Positions 47,762 to 56,733 of a DNA stretch of 64,000 nucleotides are shown piece after piece (position 1 is the stretch's first letter; each line of letters opens with the position of its first letter). The notes under the pieces were generated by a model that saw only the letters and a list, made by a program, of their open reading frames with translations, ran no database searches and was not told the DNA's origin. The DNA comes from JBPCPM01 sp050999155 (GTDB lineage Bacteria; Actinomycetota; Thermoleophilia; Solirubrobacterales; 70-9), in assembly GCA_050999155.1 (NCBI GenBank), contig JBPCPM010000135.1, positions 1-64,000 of the forward strand. The letters run 5' to 3'. The position numbers and the translations under genes are program-made.

Positions 47762-47767
47762 ACCATA
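47762..47767 (-). promoter_or_regulatory. -10 hexamer of leaderless DUF255 promoter
   Basis: TATGGT on the minus strand, 6 nt before the GTG at 47755. Confidence 0.5.
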
Positions 47768-47810
47768 TCGGGTGGCCGGTGGTGCGCTGGGGCGGCCGGG
47801 AGGGGGTGCG

Positions 47811-49196
47811 TCAGCCGTGCTCGGGCAACGTGAGGGCCAGGCCCTCGTCGTCGTCGCCGAACTCGAAGCTCACCGTCACATCGAGGTTCTGGCGCAGGTG
47901 CTGACCCAGCTGGGCCACCGCGTCGACCGTGACCTCCAGCGAGGCGTAGCCACCGAGGAACCCGGTGAGCGTGACGCTCTCGACGCCCGGGACCTCCGAC
48001 AGCTGCTGCTGGAAGCGGGCGAGGGCGACACGGTCAGCGAGCGGGCCGACGTCCAGCAGGACGGTGCGCGACCCGGTCCCGGCGGACGCCGGCTGGGCGT
48101 TCGCCGCGACCTCGATCCGCTCGATCTCGCGCTGGAAGGCGCTGACCACCTCGAGAAGGCCGTGACGCAGCGCCTCGAGGCGCTGGGCAGGGGTCGGTCC
48201 CGGCTCCTCGGCCGGCGCCTGCTCGGTGAGGTCGCCCTCCTGGGGTACGTAGGCGGAAGCGTCCGGGGCGGACTGGGGGTCCACCGGGAAGTCGGCGGCT
48301 TGGGGGACGGGCTCGGTGCCCACCGCGAACTCTGCGGCCTCGGCGGGCGGGCCGGGGAGGGGGTCCGGCTTGGGCGCTGCCCCGGCTGCGACGTCCTCCA
48401 CCGGAGCCACCTCTGCGAGCTCGATGGGCTGGTCGGTCTGGAGATCGGGCTCGGAAGCCGCCTCGGCGTGCTCGGCGTGGTCCATCGGGTCCGTCGCGGC
48501 GGCAGCGGGCGGCTCCTCGACCGGGCTGGATACCGGGTCTTCCTCGGGCGCGGCTGACTCGGCGCCGTCGACTGCGGGGCCGACGTCAACAGCGGGGTCG
48601 GCGTCGACAGGGTCGGGCAAAGGGGTCTGGTAGGCCATCGCAGGATCCTCGGTCAGCCCCAGCTCCTCGAGGCTCTCGGCGGGGCCGGGTGCCATCTCGG
48701 CGACCCGGGTTTCCACCTCGTGCTGACGCCGGATGATGCCCTGCACGGTCTCGACGAGCGCCTCGACAGCTCCCGTCAGGGCCTGGATCTCCGCGGCCTG
48801 GCCAGTGGGCTGCGCGGGGGCCGCTTCGACCGTGGGTGCCGGCTCGGCTGGGGCGGCCTCGACGGGTGGATCGGTTGCCAGCTCGTACCAGGAGGGGACG
48901 GGCATCTGCCGGCTCGGCTCGGGGTTGGACCCGGAGGGGAAGGGGGTGGAGGGCACGGGCTCGCGGTCGGGGAACGGTTCGACGGGGTAGGACGTGCTCC
49001 CATTGTCCAGCTCCATGCTCTCGGCCGGCGGGTGGGTGCGGTTGCCGTTGGGCGCGGATGCCTCGCGGGGCACGACGGAGGGGTCCGCGTGCGCGGAAGC
49101 CATCTCGGTGGTGATGTCGTGTGCCCCTGCCTGGGAACCCTGGCTGTCCATCTCGTCCTCGCCGTCGTGCGCGATGCCCCTGATCTGCTCCAGCAC
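47811..49196 (-). CDS. Acidic disordered protein with C-terminal ACT/NIL-like domain
   Basis: A 461-residue protein. Residues 1-355 are Pro/Ala/Glu/Asp-rich and mostly disordered, broken by a helical stretch, [20 protein letters not shown] (about 135-155, followed by Arg-rich [10 protein letters not shown]). Residues about 345-370 form another helix ([21 protein letters not shown]). Residues about 385-455 form a compact beta-alpha domain ([40 protein letters not shown]) like small ACT/NIL or ferredoxin-fold modules. There is no signal peptide or membrane segment. The GTG start is the farthest upstream and uncertain; an internal ATG (MDSQGSQ) is possible. Unknown function. Confidence 0.6.
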   Translation of the reverse strand: MLEQIRGIAHDGEDEMDSQGSQAGAHDITTEMASAHADPSVVPREASAPNGNRTHPPAESMELDNGSTSYPVEPFPDREPVPSTPFPSGSNPEPSRQMPVPSWYELATDPPVEAAPAEPAPTVEAAPAQPTGQAAEIQALTGAVEALVETVQGIIRRQHEVETRVAEMAPGPAESLEELGLTEDPAMAYQTPLPDPVDADPAVDVGPAVDGAESAAPEEDPVSSPVEEPPAAAATDPMDHAEHAEAASEPDLQTDQPIELAEVAPVEDVAAGAAPKPDPLPGPPAEAAEFAVGTEPVPQAADFPVDPQSAPDASAYVPQEGDLTEQAPAEEPGPTPAQRLEALRHGLLEVVSAFQREIERIEVAANAQPASAGTGSRTVLLDVGPLADRVALARFQQQLSEVPGVESVTLTGFLGGYASLEVTVDAVAQLGQHLRQNLDVTVSFEFGDDDEGLALTLPEHG

Positions 49197-49229
49197 TGCG
49201 TGGTCGATGCCCGTGGGGCTCGGCGCGGA

Positions 49230-50663
49230 TCAGCGAAGCTCGCGTCGTTTGATCTTTCCACTGACAGTTTTCGGCAGCTCCGCCACAAACTCGACAGTTC
49301 GTGGATATTTGTAGGGGGCGGTGCGTTCTCGCACGTGGTCTTGCAACTCCTGGGCCAGGGCCTCGCTGGGCTGCGTGCCGGTCAGCACGACAACGGCCTT
49401 GACCACCGAGCCGCGTTCGGCATCGGGGGCCGGGACCGCCGCGGCTTCTGCCACCGCCGGGTGCGTGAGCAGGGCAGACTCCACCTCCACCGGGCCGATC
49501 CGGTAGCCCGACGAGATGATCACGTCGTCCGCCCGGCCTTCGTGCCACAGGTAGCCGTCATCGTCCTCTCGCACCAGGTCGCCCGTCGGCCACCACCGCT
49601 CGTCGAAGCGCTCCCCGCTGACGTAGTGGGAAAAGAAGGTCGGCGTGCTCGAGGCACGGATCTCGAGCTCGCCCTCGGTGATCCTCGTCTCGATGCCGGG
49701 GAGAGGACGCCCCATCGACCCCGGCCGCGGATCGCGCCCGGCCGGGGGGGCCGTCACGTGGCCGGTCTCGCTCTGGCCGTAGCCGTCGGCGATTGTCAGG
49801 CCGAGGACGTCTCGGAACGTCGCGATCACGTCGGCCTCCAGGGCTTCCCCGGCCGCGACCAGGCGCCGCAGTGAGGCAACGGGGCGCAGCCGGCTGCGCG
49901 AGGCGAGCATCCGGTACTCCGTCGGGCTCTGGCACAGGACGTTGACGCCTTCGCGCTCGCACAGTTCGAGCCGGGCCTGGGGATCGAAGCGAGCGTCGTG
50001 CACCAACGCGACCGCTCCCTGCAGCCAAGGGGCCACGAAGGCGTTGCGGGCCGACTTCGACCAGCCTGCGGCGGCGGTGCACCAGACGAGGTCACCGTCG
50101 CGGGCGCCGAGCCAGTGCTCGGCCTGGAGCTGCTGGCCCGTGAGGTAGCGCTGGGCGTGGACGATCCCCTTCGGCTCTCCGGTCGTCCCGGAGGAGAAGA
50201 TGACAAGGGCGGGGTCCTCGGGGGCGAGGTCGATCACCTCGGCGGGCGGCTCCTGCGGCCGGTCCTCGTCCATCGCCTGGCGGACCTCGCCGACGGTCAT
50301 CGACATCGACCCCGCAGGCCCGGCACCGACCGCCTCACCCGCGCCGACGGCCAGCACGGCACCCGCTGCCTCGGCCCGGGCACGCAGCTCGGCGGGCTGC
50401 AGCTGCAGGTTGCACGGCAGCACGACCGCGCCCATGCGAAAGCAGGCCAGCATGCTCACGACCCACTCGATCTGCGACCCCATCACCGTCATCACCACGT
50501 CGCCCCGCCGGACCCCGCGAGCGGCGAACGCCCCGGAGACCCCGGCGGCCAGCGCCGAGAGCTCGCCGAAGTGCCACACGCGCCGGTCGCCGGCCGCGTC
50601 GATGGCGACGATGGCCGGCCGGGAGGCCGGGTACCGCTCGACGACGTCGGAGATGAAGTTCAT
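49230..50663 (-). CDS. AMP-dependent acyl-CoA synthetase
   Basis: A 477-residue adenylate-forming enzyme that activates a carboxylic acid with ATP and CoA. The ATP loop IFSSGTTGEPKGIVHAQRY is at about 165, A5 GYGQSETGHVTAPP at about 312, A7 WWPTGDLVRED at about 380, A8 GRADDVIISSGYRIGPVEVE at about 395, and the catalytic Lys in LPKTVSGKIKRREL at the C-terminus. The medium-chain/acetyl-type A8 suggests a short or medium acid. The ATG at 50663 is chosen because homology starts there. It is 33 bp upstream of the disordered-protein gene on the same strand. Confidence 0.9.
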   Translation of the reverse strand: MNFISDVVERYPASRPAIVAIDAAGDRRVWHFGELSALAAGVSGAFAARGVRRGDVVMTVMGSQIEWVVSMLACFRMGAVVLPCNLQLQPAELRARAEAAGAVLAVGAGEAVGAGPAGSMSMTVGEVRQAMDEDRPQEPPAEVIDLAPEDPALVIFSSGTTGEPKGIVHAQRYLTGQQLQAEHWLGARDGDLVWCTAAAGWSKSARNAFVAPWLQGAVALVHDARFDPQARLELCEREGVNVLCQSPTEYRMLASRSRLRPVASLRRLVAAGEALEADVIATFRDVLGLTIADGYGQSETGHVTAPPAGRDPRPGSMGRPLPGIETRITEGELEIRASSTPTFFSHYVSGERFDERWWPTGDLVREDDDGYLWHEGRADDVIISSGYRIGPVEVESALLTHPAVAEAAAVPAPDAERGSVVKAVVVLTGTQPSEALAQELQDHVRERTAPYKYPRTVEFVAELPKTVSGKIKRRELR

Positions 50664-50709
50664 GGTCGGCGCATTGTCCCCGCCCGCTGCGCGGGGCGCG
50701 TCCGCACGA

Positions 50710-51459
50710 TCAGCCCTGGTCGTGCGGACACCACCAGGTCGTGCGCCCGCCGACCTTCGCCCGCTCGAGCTCACCCTCGCAGCGGGGGCAGCTGCCGTCG
50801 CCATCGCGGCTGGCGATCACGAAGGCCAGCGTGTGGACGCCGCCCTCGTCGAGGGCCGACCGCACCGCGGCGCGGGTGGCCCGGCGCAACGCATCGAGCT
50901 CGGTGGTGTCGAGCGTCTCCGCTTCCCGGCGAGGATCGATGCTCGTGCGGAAGAGGACCTCGTCGGCGAGCAGGTTGCCGATCCCCGCGACGGTGGACTG
51001 GTCGAGCAGACGAGCCTTGATCGGCGTCTCGCCACGCCCGACGCGTTCGCGGAACGTGTCACGGTCGACCTCTGCGGCGTCGGGGCCCAGGTCGTCGTGG
51101 TCGGGATCGAGCACGGCCCGGCCCAGGCGGCGCTTGTCGAACAACGCCATCCGGCCGCCGCCCTCGAACTCGACAGCGAACCGGTCCCAGCTGTTGGGGG
51201 CGGGCTCGGCGTCGATGACGATGCGGCCTGACATCCCCAGGTGCAGGCCCAGCGTCGCGCCGCCGGAGTGGACCCACATCGACTTTCCGCACCGGTGGGC
51301 CTCGGTGAACTGCCGGCCGGTCAGCGCGCCGGCGATCTCGCCGGGCTCGTGGGGCCGGCAGACCCAGTCGTCGGAGTCGTCGACGGCGACGATCGTGCGG
51401 TGCAGCGCGCCCTCGGCCAGGGTCCGGCGGGCGATCTCGACCTCTGGCAGCTCGGGCAT
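50710..51459 (-). CDS. mutM: Fpg/Nei-family DNA glycosylase
   Basis: A 249-residue formamidopyrimidine/endonuclease VIII-type glycosylase that removes oxidised bases and cuts the abasic site. After Met comes PELPEVE, with the Pro nucleophile and catalytic Glu. The H2TH region is IKARLLDQSTVAGIGNLLADEVL. The zinc finger begins CPRC and ends WWCPHDQG: the fourth Cys is replaced, and the neighbouring His could serve instead. It is shorter than classic Fpg (about 270). The Fpg versus Nei choice is open. It lies 47 bp upstream of the synthetase gene on the same strand. Confidence 0.9.
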   Translation of the reverse strand: MPELPEVEIARRTLAEGALHRTIVAVDDSDDWVCRPHEPGEIAGALTGRQFTEAHRCGKSMWVHSGGATLGLHLGMSGRIVIDAEPAPNSWDRFAVEFEGGGRMALFDKRRLGRAVLDPDHDDLGPDAAEVDRDTFRERVGRGETPIKARLLDQSTVAGIGNLLADEVLFRTSIDPRREAETLDTTELDALRRATRAAVRSALDEGGVHTLAFVIASRDGDGSCPRCEGELERAKVGGRTTWWCPHDQG

Positions 51460-51507
51460 CTGCGGGAGGTCCGTGGGGGAGGGGCCGGCCGGTTGCCCGG
51501 CGGCCTC

Positions 51508-51759
51508 CTAGCTGCTGAGGGACTCGCCGTCGGTGTAGAGCTTGTGGATCTTCACGGTGCCCTGGGGCGCCGCGTCGATGCACAGCCGGCACAGCACACA
51601 CTCGTCGACGTTCTCCTCGACGACCGAAAGCCCGTCGTCGTGGACGGTGAAGATGTCCACGGGGCAGACCTCGGTCAGCTTGGCGGCGAGATCGGCGTCG
51701 GAGGCGACCGCGTCGTCGACCTCGACCTCGATGAAGGTGTCCTTGGCGCTGATGGTCAT
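51508..51759 (-). CDS. FixX-like ferredoxin
   Basis: An 83-residue small iron-sulfur protein. VCPVDIFTV (Cys at about residue 32) and DECVLCRLC (Cys at about 53, 56 and 59) supply the four ligands for one [4Fe-4S] cluster in the order seen in FixX, where the CP motif precedes CxxCxxC. The second cluster of a standard ferredoxin is absent: after CRLC comes IDAAPQ. FixX partners pass electrons from acyl-CoA dehydrogenases to quinone. Its ATG overlaps the sucD stop by 4 bp, an unusual pairing with a CoA ligase. Confidence 0.75.
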   Translation of the reverse strand: MTISAKDTFIEVEVDDAVASDADLAAKLTEVCPVDIFTVHDDGLSVVEENVDECVLCRLCIDAAPQGTVKIHKLYTDGESLSS

Positions 51760-52673
51760 GAGCGCTCTCCCAGCTTGTGCTTGACGGCGTCGGGGATCTC
51801 GTCGATCCGCTCGACGACCGGGATGCCGGCGGCCTCCAGGCGGGAGATCTTCTCCGCGGCGGTGTCCTCGGTGCCCTCGACGATGGTGCCGGCGTGGCCG
51901 AAGCTCATGCCCTGCATCTCCTCGTCGTCCATGAAGCGGCCGGCCATGAAGGCGACGATCGGCAGCCGCGAGTTGTTCTCGGTCACCCACTCGGCGAGCT
52001 GGGCCTCCATGCGGCCCCCCGGCTCGGTGTAGATGACGATGGCCTCGGTCTGCTCGTCGGCCTCGAACTCGGGCATCAGCTCGGCGTAGGTGGAGCCGAT
52101 GATCGCGTCGCCGCCGATCGACACGGCGGTGGAGACGCCCAGGCCGGCGGCCGTCAGGGTGGAGGAGATCTCCGTGGTCATGCCGCCCGAGCGGCTCATC
52201 ACGCCGACCTTGCCGGATTCATAGGCCTTGCGGGCGTCGGCGGCAGGGCCTCCGATGCCACCCATCTTGGCCACGCCAGGGACGATCAGGCCGAGGCAGT
52301 TGGGGCCGATGATCCGGGCGCCGCGCATCTCGGCCAGCTCGACCATCTGGGCCACGTCGCCGCGGGGGATCCGCTCGGTGACGATCACGATCAGCTTGAT
52401 GCCATTCTCGATCGCCTCGACGACGGCGTCGCGGGTGAAGGCGGGGGGGACGGTGACCACGGCGCCGTCGGGAACCGAGCCGTGGTGCTCGATGACCTGC
52501 TCGACGGTGTCGAAGACGGGGACGCCGTGGACCTCGCGGCCCTTGCGGCCGGGCGTGACGCCGCCGACGATCTTCGAGCCGTAGTCGAGGCACTCCCGGG
52601 TGAGGTTCACGGCCTCGCGGCCGGTGATGCCCTGGACGATGAAGGTGGTGTCGGCCTGGAGCAGGATCGACAT
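51756..52673 (-). CDS. sucD: Succinyl-CoA synthetase (or malate-CoA ligase) alpha subunit
   Basis: A 305-residue CoA-binding subunit. The nucleotide/CoA-binding N-terminus VQGITGREAVNLTREC, IGPNCLGLIVPG, GVMSRSGGMTTEISSTL, and the phospho-His loop MSFGHAGTIVEGTED are all present. With the beta subunit it makes an acyl-CoA from a dicarboxylic acid with ATP or GTP. It is 3 bp downstream of sucC and overlaps the ferredoxin gene. Malate is an alternative substrate, because a malyl-CoA lyase-like gene lies 1.6 kb upstream. Confidence 0.92.
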   Translation of the reverse strand: MSILLQADTTFIVQGITGREAVNLTRECLDYGSKIVGGVTPGRKGREVHGVPVFDTVEQVIEHHGSVPDGAVVTVPPAFTRDAVVEAIENGIKLIVIVTERIPRGDVAQMVELAEMRGARIIGPNCLGLIVPGVAKMGGIGGPAADARKAYESGKVGVMSRSGGMTTEISSTLTAAGLGVSTAVSIGGDAIIGSTYAELMPEFEADEQTEAIVIYTEPGGRMEAQLAEWVTENNSRLPIVAFMAGRFMDDEEMQGMSFGHAGTIVEGTEDTAAEKISRLEAAGIPVVERIDEIPDAVKHKLGERS

Positions 52674-52676
52674 GTC

Positions 52677-53882
52677 TCAGCCCTGGATCTTCTCGACGGC
52701 GCGGCTGGCCGCCTCGCTCATGGACACGGTGCGGTCGCTGTACTCGACGCCGTAGCGCTCGAGGATCTTGAAGCCCTCGTCTTCCCAGGCTCCCGGGATG
52801 CGGAAGCTGGCGATGGTTTCGGCCGGGTCCTTGCCGAGGTCCAGGTAGTCCTTGATCCCGCCGCGAGCCACGCTGTCGACCCTGGTGTTGGACACGATCG
52901 ACATCATCACGGCGATCTTTTCGACGCCGTCCTTCTCGAGGACCTGGCGGGCCAGGCCGCGGGCCTTGGCCACCGAGGGGTTGCCGCCGATCTCCGAGTA
53001 GTTGGCCGGGCGGCCGCCGTGGTTACGCACCGCGTCGGTGAGGGTCAGCGAGCCGCCGCCGGCGCCAATGACGAGGCCGATGTTGCCGTCGAAGCCGGTG
53101 TCCTTGCCCTGGATGACGCCGCGGTGGTCGGCGCCGTCGATCTCCTTGACCGCCCGCTCGAAGTGGGTGGGCTCGTGGACCTCGCGGATGTCGTCGCCGC
53201 GGATGTCCAGCGCGCTCATCAGCGCCTTCTGGCGGCCCAGCGCCTCGTCCTCGAGCTCCATGTGGGCGTCGAGCGCGACGAAGCGGCCGTCGGTGAGCCG
53301 GGCGATCGGGTTGATCTCGGCCAGCGTCATGTCGTAGCGCTGGAACAGGCGGGCGAGGTTGGCCAGGATCGGCGTCGCTCGCTGCAGCTCTTTCCCCGTG
53401 ACCCCGGTGCGCGCAATGACCTCCTTGGCCTGGAAGTCCGAGACGGGCAGCAGGTTGGAGATGTGGCCGCGGCCCACGTGCTCCGGGTGCTCCTCGGCGA
53501 CCTGCTCGATATCGATGCCGCCCATGTCGGAGAAGATCATCATCGGGCGCTTGGCCCGGCCGTCCCAGATCACGCCGGCGTAGTACTCCTGCTCGACCTC
53601 GGCCTTGGGGTCGACGAGCACGCCCCGGGGGATGTGGCCGTTGATCTCCAGCGCCAGGATGTTGCGGGCGTGGGCCTCGGCCTCCTCGGGGGTGTCGGCG
53701 AACTGCACGCCGCCGGCCTTCATCCGGCCCCCGGTCAGGACCTGGGACTTGATGACGGTGGGCCCGCCGATCTCGGTGGCGACGCGCTTGGCGTCCTCGG
53801 CCGAGGTGACGAAGCCGTACTTGGTGACCGGGATCCCGGCCATCTCGATGATCTTGCGTGACTCGTATTCGAAGAAGCGCAT
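52677..53882 (-). CDS. sucC: Succinyl-CoA synthetase (or malate-CoA ligase) beta subunit, divergent
   Basis: A 401-residue ATP-grasp subunit. The N-terminus reads MRFFEYESRKIIEMAGIPV in place of the usual LHEYQAKEL. GGPTVIKSQVLTGGRMKAGGV, IDIEQVAEEHPEHVGRGHIS, TLAEINPIARL, and NIGLVIGAGGGSLTLTDAV follow the family. It binds nucleotide and the dicarboxylic acid. The ATG has GGAGGA 6-11 nt upstream. Divergence from standard SucC leaves the acid (succinate, malate or other) open. Confidence 0.87.
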   Translation of the reverse strand: MRFFEYESRKIIEMAGIPVTKYGFVTSAEDAKRVATEIGGPTVIKSQVLTGGRMKAGGVQFADTPEEAEAHARNILALEINGHIPRGVLVDPKAEVEQEYYAGVIWDGRAKRPMMIFSDMGGIDIEQVAEEHPEHVGRGHISNLLPVSDFQAKEVIARTGVTGKELQRATPILANLARLFQRYDMTLAEINPIARLTDGRFVALDAHMELEDEALGRQKALMSALDIRGDDIREVHEPTHFERAVKEIDGADHRGVIQGKDTGFDGNIGLVIGAGGGSLTLTDAVRNHGGRPANYSEIGGNPSVAKARGLARQVLEKDGVEKIAVMMSIVSNTRVDSVARGGIKDYLDLGKDPAETIASFRIPGAWEDEGFKILERYGVEYSDRTVSMSEAASRAVEKIQG

Positions 53883-53963
53883 GGGGGTCCTCCGCCGAAG
53901 CGGCGGGCCGGAAACCTAACGGAGCGACCGGACCCGCGCCGCCCGGTCGTACCGCGGCAACGA

Positions 53964-53992
53964 CGAGGGGGCGCCGGATCGGCGCCCCCTCG
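53964..53992 (-). terminator. Perfect hairpin after surface-protein gene
   Basis: CGAGGGGGCGCC (53964-53975) and GGCGCCCCCTCG (53981-53992), 12-bp arms and 5-nt loop, 49 bp past the stop of the minus-strand surface-protein gene and upstream of sucC. Confidence 0.6.
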
Positions 53993-54040
53993 CGTACGTC
54001 GTGCGCGCTCGCGGCTTCGCGAACGCGATGGTGCGGTCGG

Positions 54041-55015
54041 TCAGCCGGACTGCGAGCCGGTGACGAACGCGTAGAACGCGTAGCGATCGCCCGCGGCCGG
54101 GGCCGAGCCGTCGCTGTTGCGCGGGGTGACGACGAACACGCCGGGGTTGCCGCCGTTGTTGTCGTCTGTGCCGTTCGGACCGCACTGCACGCGGTCGAAG
54201 AAGCACGGGGCCGCCGACGTGTCGCCGGTCAGCTGATCGTCGGTGCCGGCGTCGCTGGCGCCGTTGCCGGTGATGATCTGGGCGTGCACGGCGTTGTTGC
54301 GGACGTCGCTGTCACCGGAGTCGATGTAGCAGTTGCTGTTCGCCTGGTAGCAGTTGACCAGCTTGAAGCCGCCGGTCTGCGCCTCGATCTGGCCCTGCTC
54401 GTTGATCAGGACCCAGCGGGTATCGAGATCAGCGGCGTTCTTGCCGTCGACGCGGTCGGCGTTGAGGCCCGTGGCCACGCCGGTCGCGTTGGTGATGAAC
54501 GGCTTCTTGGTGTCGCCACCGTTGTTGCCGGCCTCGATCAATCCACCGATCGCGCCGTTCGAGAAGGAAAACTCGAACGCACGGCCGTCCTTGAGGTTGC
54601 TGGCCCGCACGCAGGCCTCGGTGTCGCGCTCGGACGCGTTGAAGCCCTTCTGGGCGATGTTGCCGTCCTGGGCACGGCAGCCGTAGATCGCGCCGCCGCC
54701 GGTCGCCGACAGGTTCGACTGCCGGGTGCCGTAGCCGCCCTTGTTGGCCGTCGTGCCCGCCTCGTTGGCGATGATCTCGGTTTCCTTGGTGGTCGTGCCG
54801 TTGCGCTTGCCCTGGATAACGGGGTCACCGTTGTCTGAGGTCGTCGCCTCCTGGGCGATCGCAAACGGGCTGACGGTCAGCGCGAGCAGCGCAGCCGCGG
54901 CGACGGCTGCCTTCACACGCGAGAAGCCGAGGCCGTCGCGCTGTCGGCGCGGCTTCGCGGATTCTGCGATGTCGACGAACGCGCCGGCCAGCGCGTCGGG
55001 TGTCCGGTCGGACAT
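54041..55015 (-). CDS. Secreted surface protein of a Thermoleophilia-type family
   Basis: A 324-residue exported protein of unknown function. A cytoplasmic lead of about 45 residues (DALAGAFVDIAESAKPRRQRDG) precedes the signal helix (about 48-67, VKAAVAAAALLALTVSPFAIA). The exported part is Gly/Asn/Thr-rich with SNLSATGGGAIYGC, ATGLNADRVDGKNAADLDTRW and NEQGQIEAQTGGFKL, a pattern I associate with repeated families in Solirubrobacterales (recollection, not a search). Five or more Cys may form disulfides. The ATG at 55015 has AGAGGAG 5 nt upstream. It ends at a perfect hairpin. Confidence 0.7.
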   Translation of the reverse strand: MSDRTPDALAGAFVDIAESAKPRRQRDGLGFSRVKAAVAAAALLALTVSPFAIAQEATTSDNGDPVIQGKRNGTTTKETEIIANEAGTTANKGGYGTRQSNLSATGGGAIYGCRAQDGNIAQKGFNASERDTEACVRASNLKDGRAFEFSFSNGAIGGLIEAGNNGGDTKKPFITNATGVATGLNADRVDGKNAADLDTRWVLINEQGQIEAQTGGFKLVNCYQANSNCYIDSGDSDVRNNAVHAQIITGNGASDAGTDDQLTGDTSAAPCFFDRVQCGPNGTDDNNGGNPGVFVVTPRNSDGSAPAAGDRYAFYAFVTGSQSG

Positions 55016-55154
55016 GGGTCTCCTCTGGTCGTTGGACGTGCGGCGATTGCTGCGACCACTCCAACGCGGAGCGTCGCCCTCTCGACTGTGCGAACGCATT
55101 GTTCGGCCCAACGGATCACGTGTGCAAGCGACCCTTAACGAACCCTCAACGACA

Positions 55155-55186
55155 CGGGCCCCCGGGCGCGAAGCACCGGGGGCCCG
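55155..55186 (-). terminator. Perfect hairpin downstream of mcl-like unit
   Basis: CGGGCCCCCGG (55155-55165) and CCGGGGGCCCG (55176-55186), 11-bp arms, 10-nt loop, 26 bp past the 55213 stop on the minus strand. The rest of 55016-55212 holds no gene. Confidence 0.6.
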
Positions 55187-55212
55187 AGAGCCTTGGGGTC
55201 AGACGGGTGCTG

Positions 55213-55443
55213 CTACCTGGCAGGCACGGCCCCGTTCTGGGAGACGACCCCGGAGACCACCGGCAGCTGCAGCTGCGCGTTGGCCAGCGCGCAGAACAGG
55301 TCGCCGAGCAGGCCTCCGTTGGGCGTCGCGGTGACCACGAGGTTGACCTCGTTGAGGGTGACGATCAGCCCCAGCAGGTCGAGGTCCAGCGGCCCGAGCA
55401 CGAGGTCGAGGACCTCGCAGTCCTGACCCCGGCGGATCGTCAA
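55213..55443 (-). pseudogene. C-terminal remnant of a secreted-protein family
   Basis: A 76-codon frame from TTG 55443. CEVLDLVLGPLDLDLLGLIV, LNEVNLVVTATPNGGLLGD and LLGDLFCALANAQ resemble the C-terminal repeat of secreted proteins in related bacteria. No signal peptide or N-terminal half is present. It lies in the same frame as the upstream mcl-like gene, beyond that gene's TAG at 55465-55467, with no stop in between. A remnant fused by chance is likeliest; readthrough would add a hydrophobic tail to the lyase. It may also be a small real gene. Confidence 0.5.
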
Positions 55444-55464
55444 GGAGATGTGACGTTTAGCCGT

Positions 55465-56574
55465 CTAGCGCCCGGCGGTGGTGACGTCGACTGTGCTGTC
55501 GTCGGTGGGAGCGCCGGAGCCGTCGAGGCCGTAGGCCTCCGAGAGCTCGGGGTCGCCCGCGGCCAGCTGCTCGGCGAGGTCGACCATGACCTTGCACTGC
55601 TTCCAGGTGGCGTCGTCCTGCATCTTGCCGTCGATCATGTGCACGCCACGGCCGTCGGGGATGGCTTCGATGACCTTCTTGGCGAACCGGACCTCTTCGG
55701 GGTCGGGCGAGAAGACCTTCTTGGCGACCGCGATCTGCTTGGGGTGCAACGACCAGGCGCCGACGCATCCGAGCAGGAACGCCGAGCGGAACTGCGCCTC
55801 GCAGCCGGCCAGGTCACCGATGTCGCCGAACGGCCCGTAGTAGGGGAAGATCCCGGCAGAGGTGCAGGCGTCGACCATGCGGGCGATCGAGTAGTGCCAC
55901 GGGTCCTGCTGGGCGCTGGCCCGCGGGGCCTCGGGATTGTCGGCGTCGGGGTCCTCGATCACGCGATAGCCGGGGTGGCCGCCGCCCACACGGGTCGTCT
56001 TCATCCGGCGCGAGGCCGCGAGGTCGGCGGGTCCGATGCTCATGCCCTGCATGCGCGGGCTCGCCGTGGCGATCTCCTCGAGGTTGACCACACCGAGGCC
56101 GGTTTCGAGGATCGCGTGGATCAGCAACGGTTCGGTGATCCCGGCGGCCGCCTCGAGCTGTGCGAGCAGGCGGTCGACGTAGTGGATGTCCCACGGCCCC
56201 TCGACCTTCGGGACCATGATCACGTCGAGCTTGTTGCCGATCGAGGAGACCAACGTGATCAGGTCGTCCAGGCACCAGGGGCTGTCGAGGCTGTTGATCC
56301 GCGTCCACAGCTGGGTGGGCGAATCGGCGTCCCACGCTTGTCCGACCTCGACCAGTCCCGCGCGGGCGGCTTCCTTGCGGTCCGCGGCGACGGCGTCCTC
56401 GAGGTTGCCGAGCAGCACGTCGGTCTGCTGGGCCATGTCGGGGACTTTTGCGCGCATCTTCTCGTTCGACGCGTCGAAGAAGTGGATCATCCGCGACGGC
56501 CGGAAGGGCACCTCGAGGACCGGGTCGGGGGCGCCGACACAAAGGGGCTTGACGAAGTCTCGGGGGTTGCGCAC
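55465..56574 (-). CDS. mcl: Malyl-CoA lyase-like protein (HpcH/HpaI/CitE family)
   Basis: A 369-residue TIM-barrel lyase of the CitE superfamily. [15 protein letters not shown] (metal-binding Glu-Asp), WTRINSL (CoA/substrate Arg), [34 protein letters not shown] and [17 protein letters not shown] follow malyl-CoA/beta-methylmalyl-CoA lyases. The late [20 protein letters not shown] closes the active site of the neighbouring subunit. It would split malyl-CoA to acetyl-CoA and glyoxylate, or hydrolyse it. Start is GTG at 56574 with AGGAG upstream. sucCD, a possible malate-CoA ligase, lies 1.6 kb downstream. Confidence 0.85.
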   Translation of the reverse strand: MRNPRDFVKPLCVGAPDPVLEVPFRPSRMIHFFDASNEKMRAKVPDMAQQTDVLLGNLEDAVAADRKEAARAGLVEVGQAWDADSPTQLWTRINSLDSPWCLDDLITLVSSIGNKLDVIMVPKVEGPWDIHYVDRLLAQLEAAAGITEPLLIHAILETGLGVVNLEEIATASPRMQGMSIGPADLAASRRMKTTRVGGGHPGYRVIEDPDADNPEAPRASAQQDPWHYSIARMVDACTSAGIFPYYGPFGDIGDLAGCEAQFRSAFLLGCVGAWSLHPKQIAVAKKVFSPDPEEVRFAKKVIEAIPDGRGVHMIDGKMQDDATWKQCKVMVDLAEQLAAGDPELSEAYGLDGSGAPTDDSTVDVTTAGR

Positions 56575-56721
56575 GCGGGGCTCCTGAGGGTGGTGCGGGC
56601 CGGTCGGGCCGGCCCGTCAGGGTCAGATGGCCCGCGGCCGACGCGAGCATGACCAACGCTACTGGCTTGTCGTGCGGCGGCACGCGACGCCTCGGATTCG
56701 ACGGGGGCCCTCTCGCGCGGA

Positions 56722-56727
56722 TAGGGT
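56722..56727 (+). promoter_or_regulatory. -10 hexamer of leaderless SDR promoter
   Basis: TAGGGT, then 6 nt, then ATG at 56734. Confidence 0.5.
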
Positions 56728-56733
56728 CGGTCC

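Noticed and set aside
51777..53861. 694-codon plus-strand frame opposite sucD-sucC
   Set aside because: Asp/His/Val-rich mirror of the sucCD coding sequence, no motif, no ribosome site.
55091..55105. CGAACGCATTGTTCG resembling a LexA box upstream of the surface-protein gene
   Set aside because: The half-sites are 5 bp apart instead of 4, which puts them out of phase for LexA binding.
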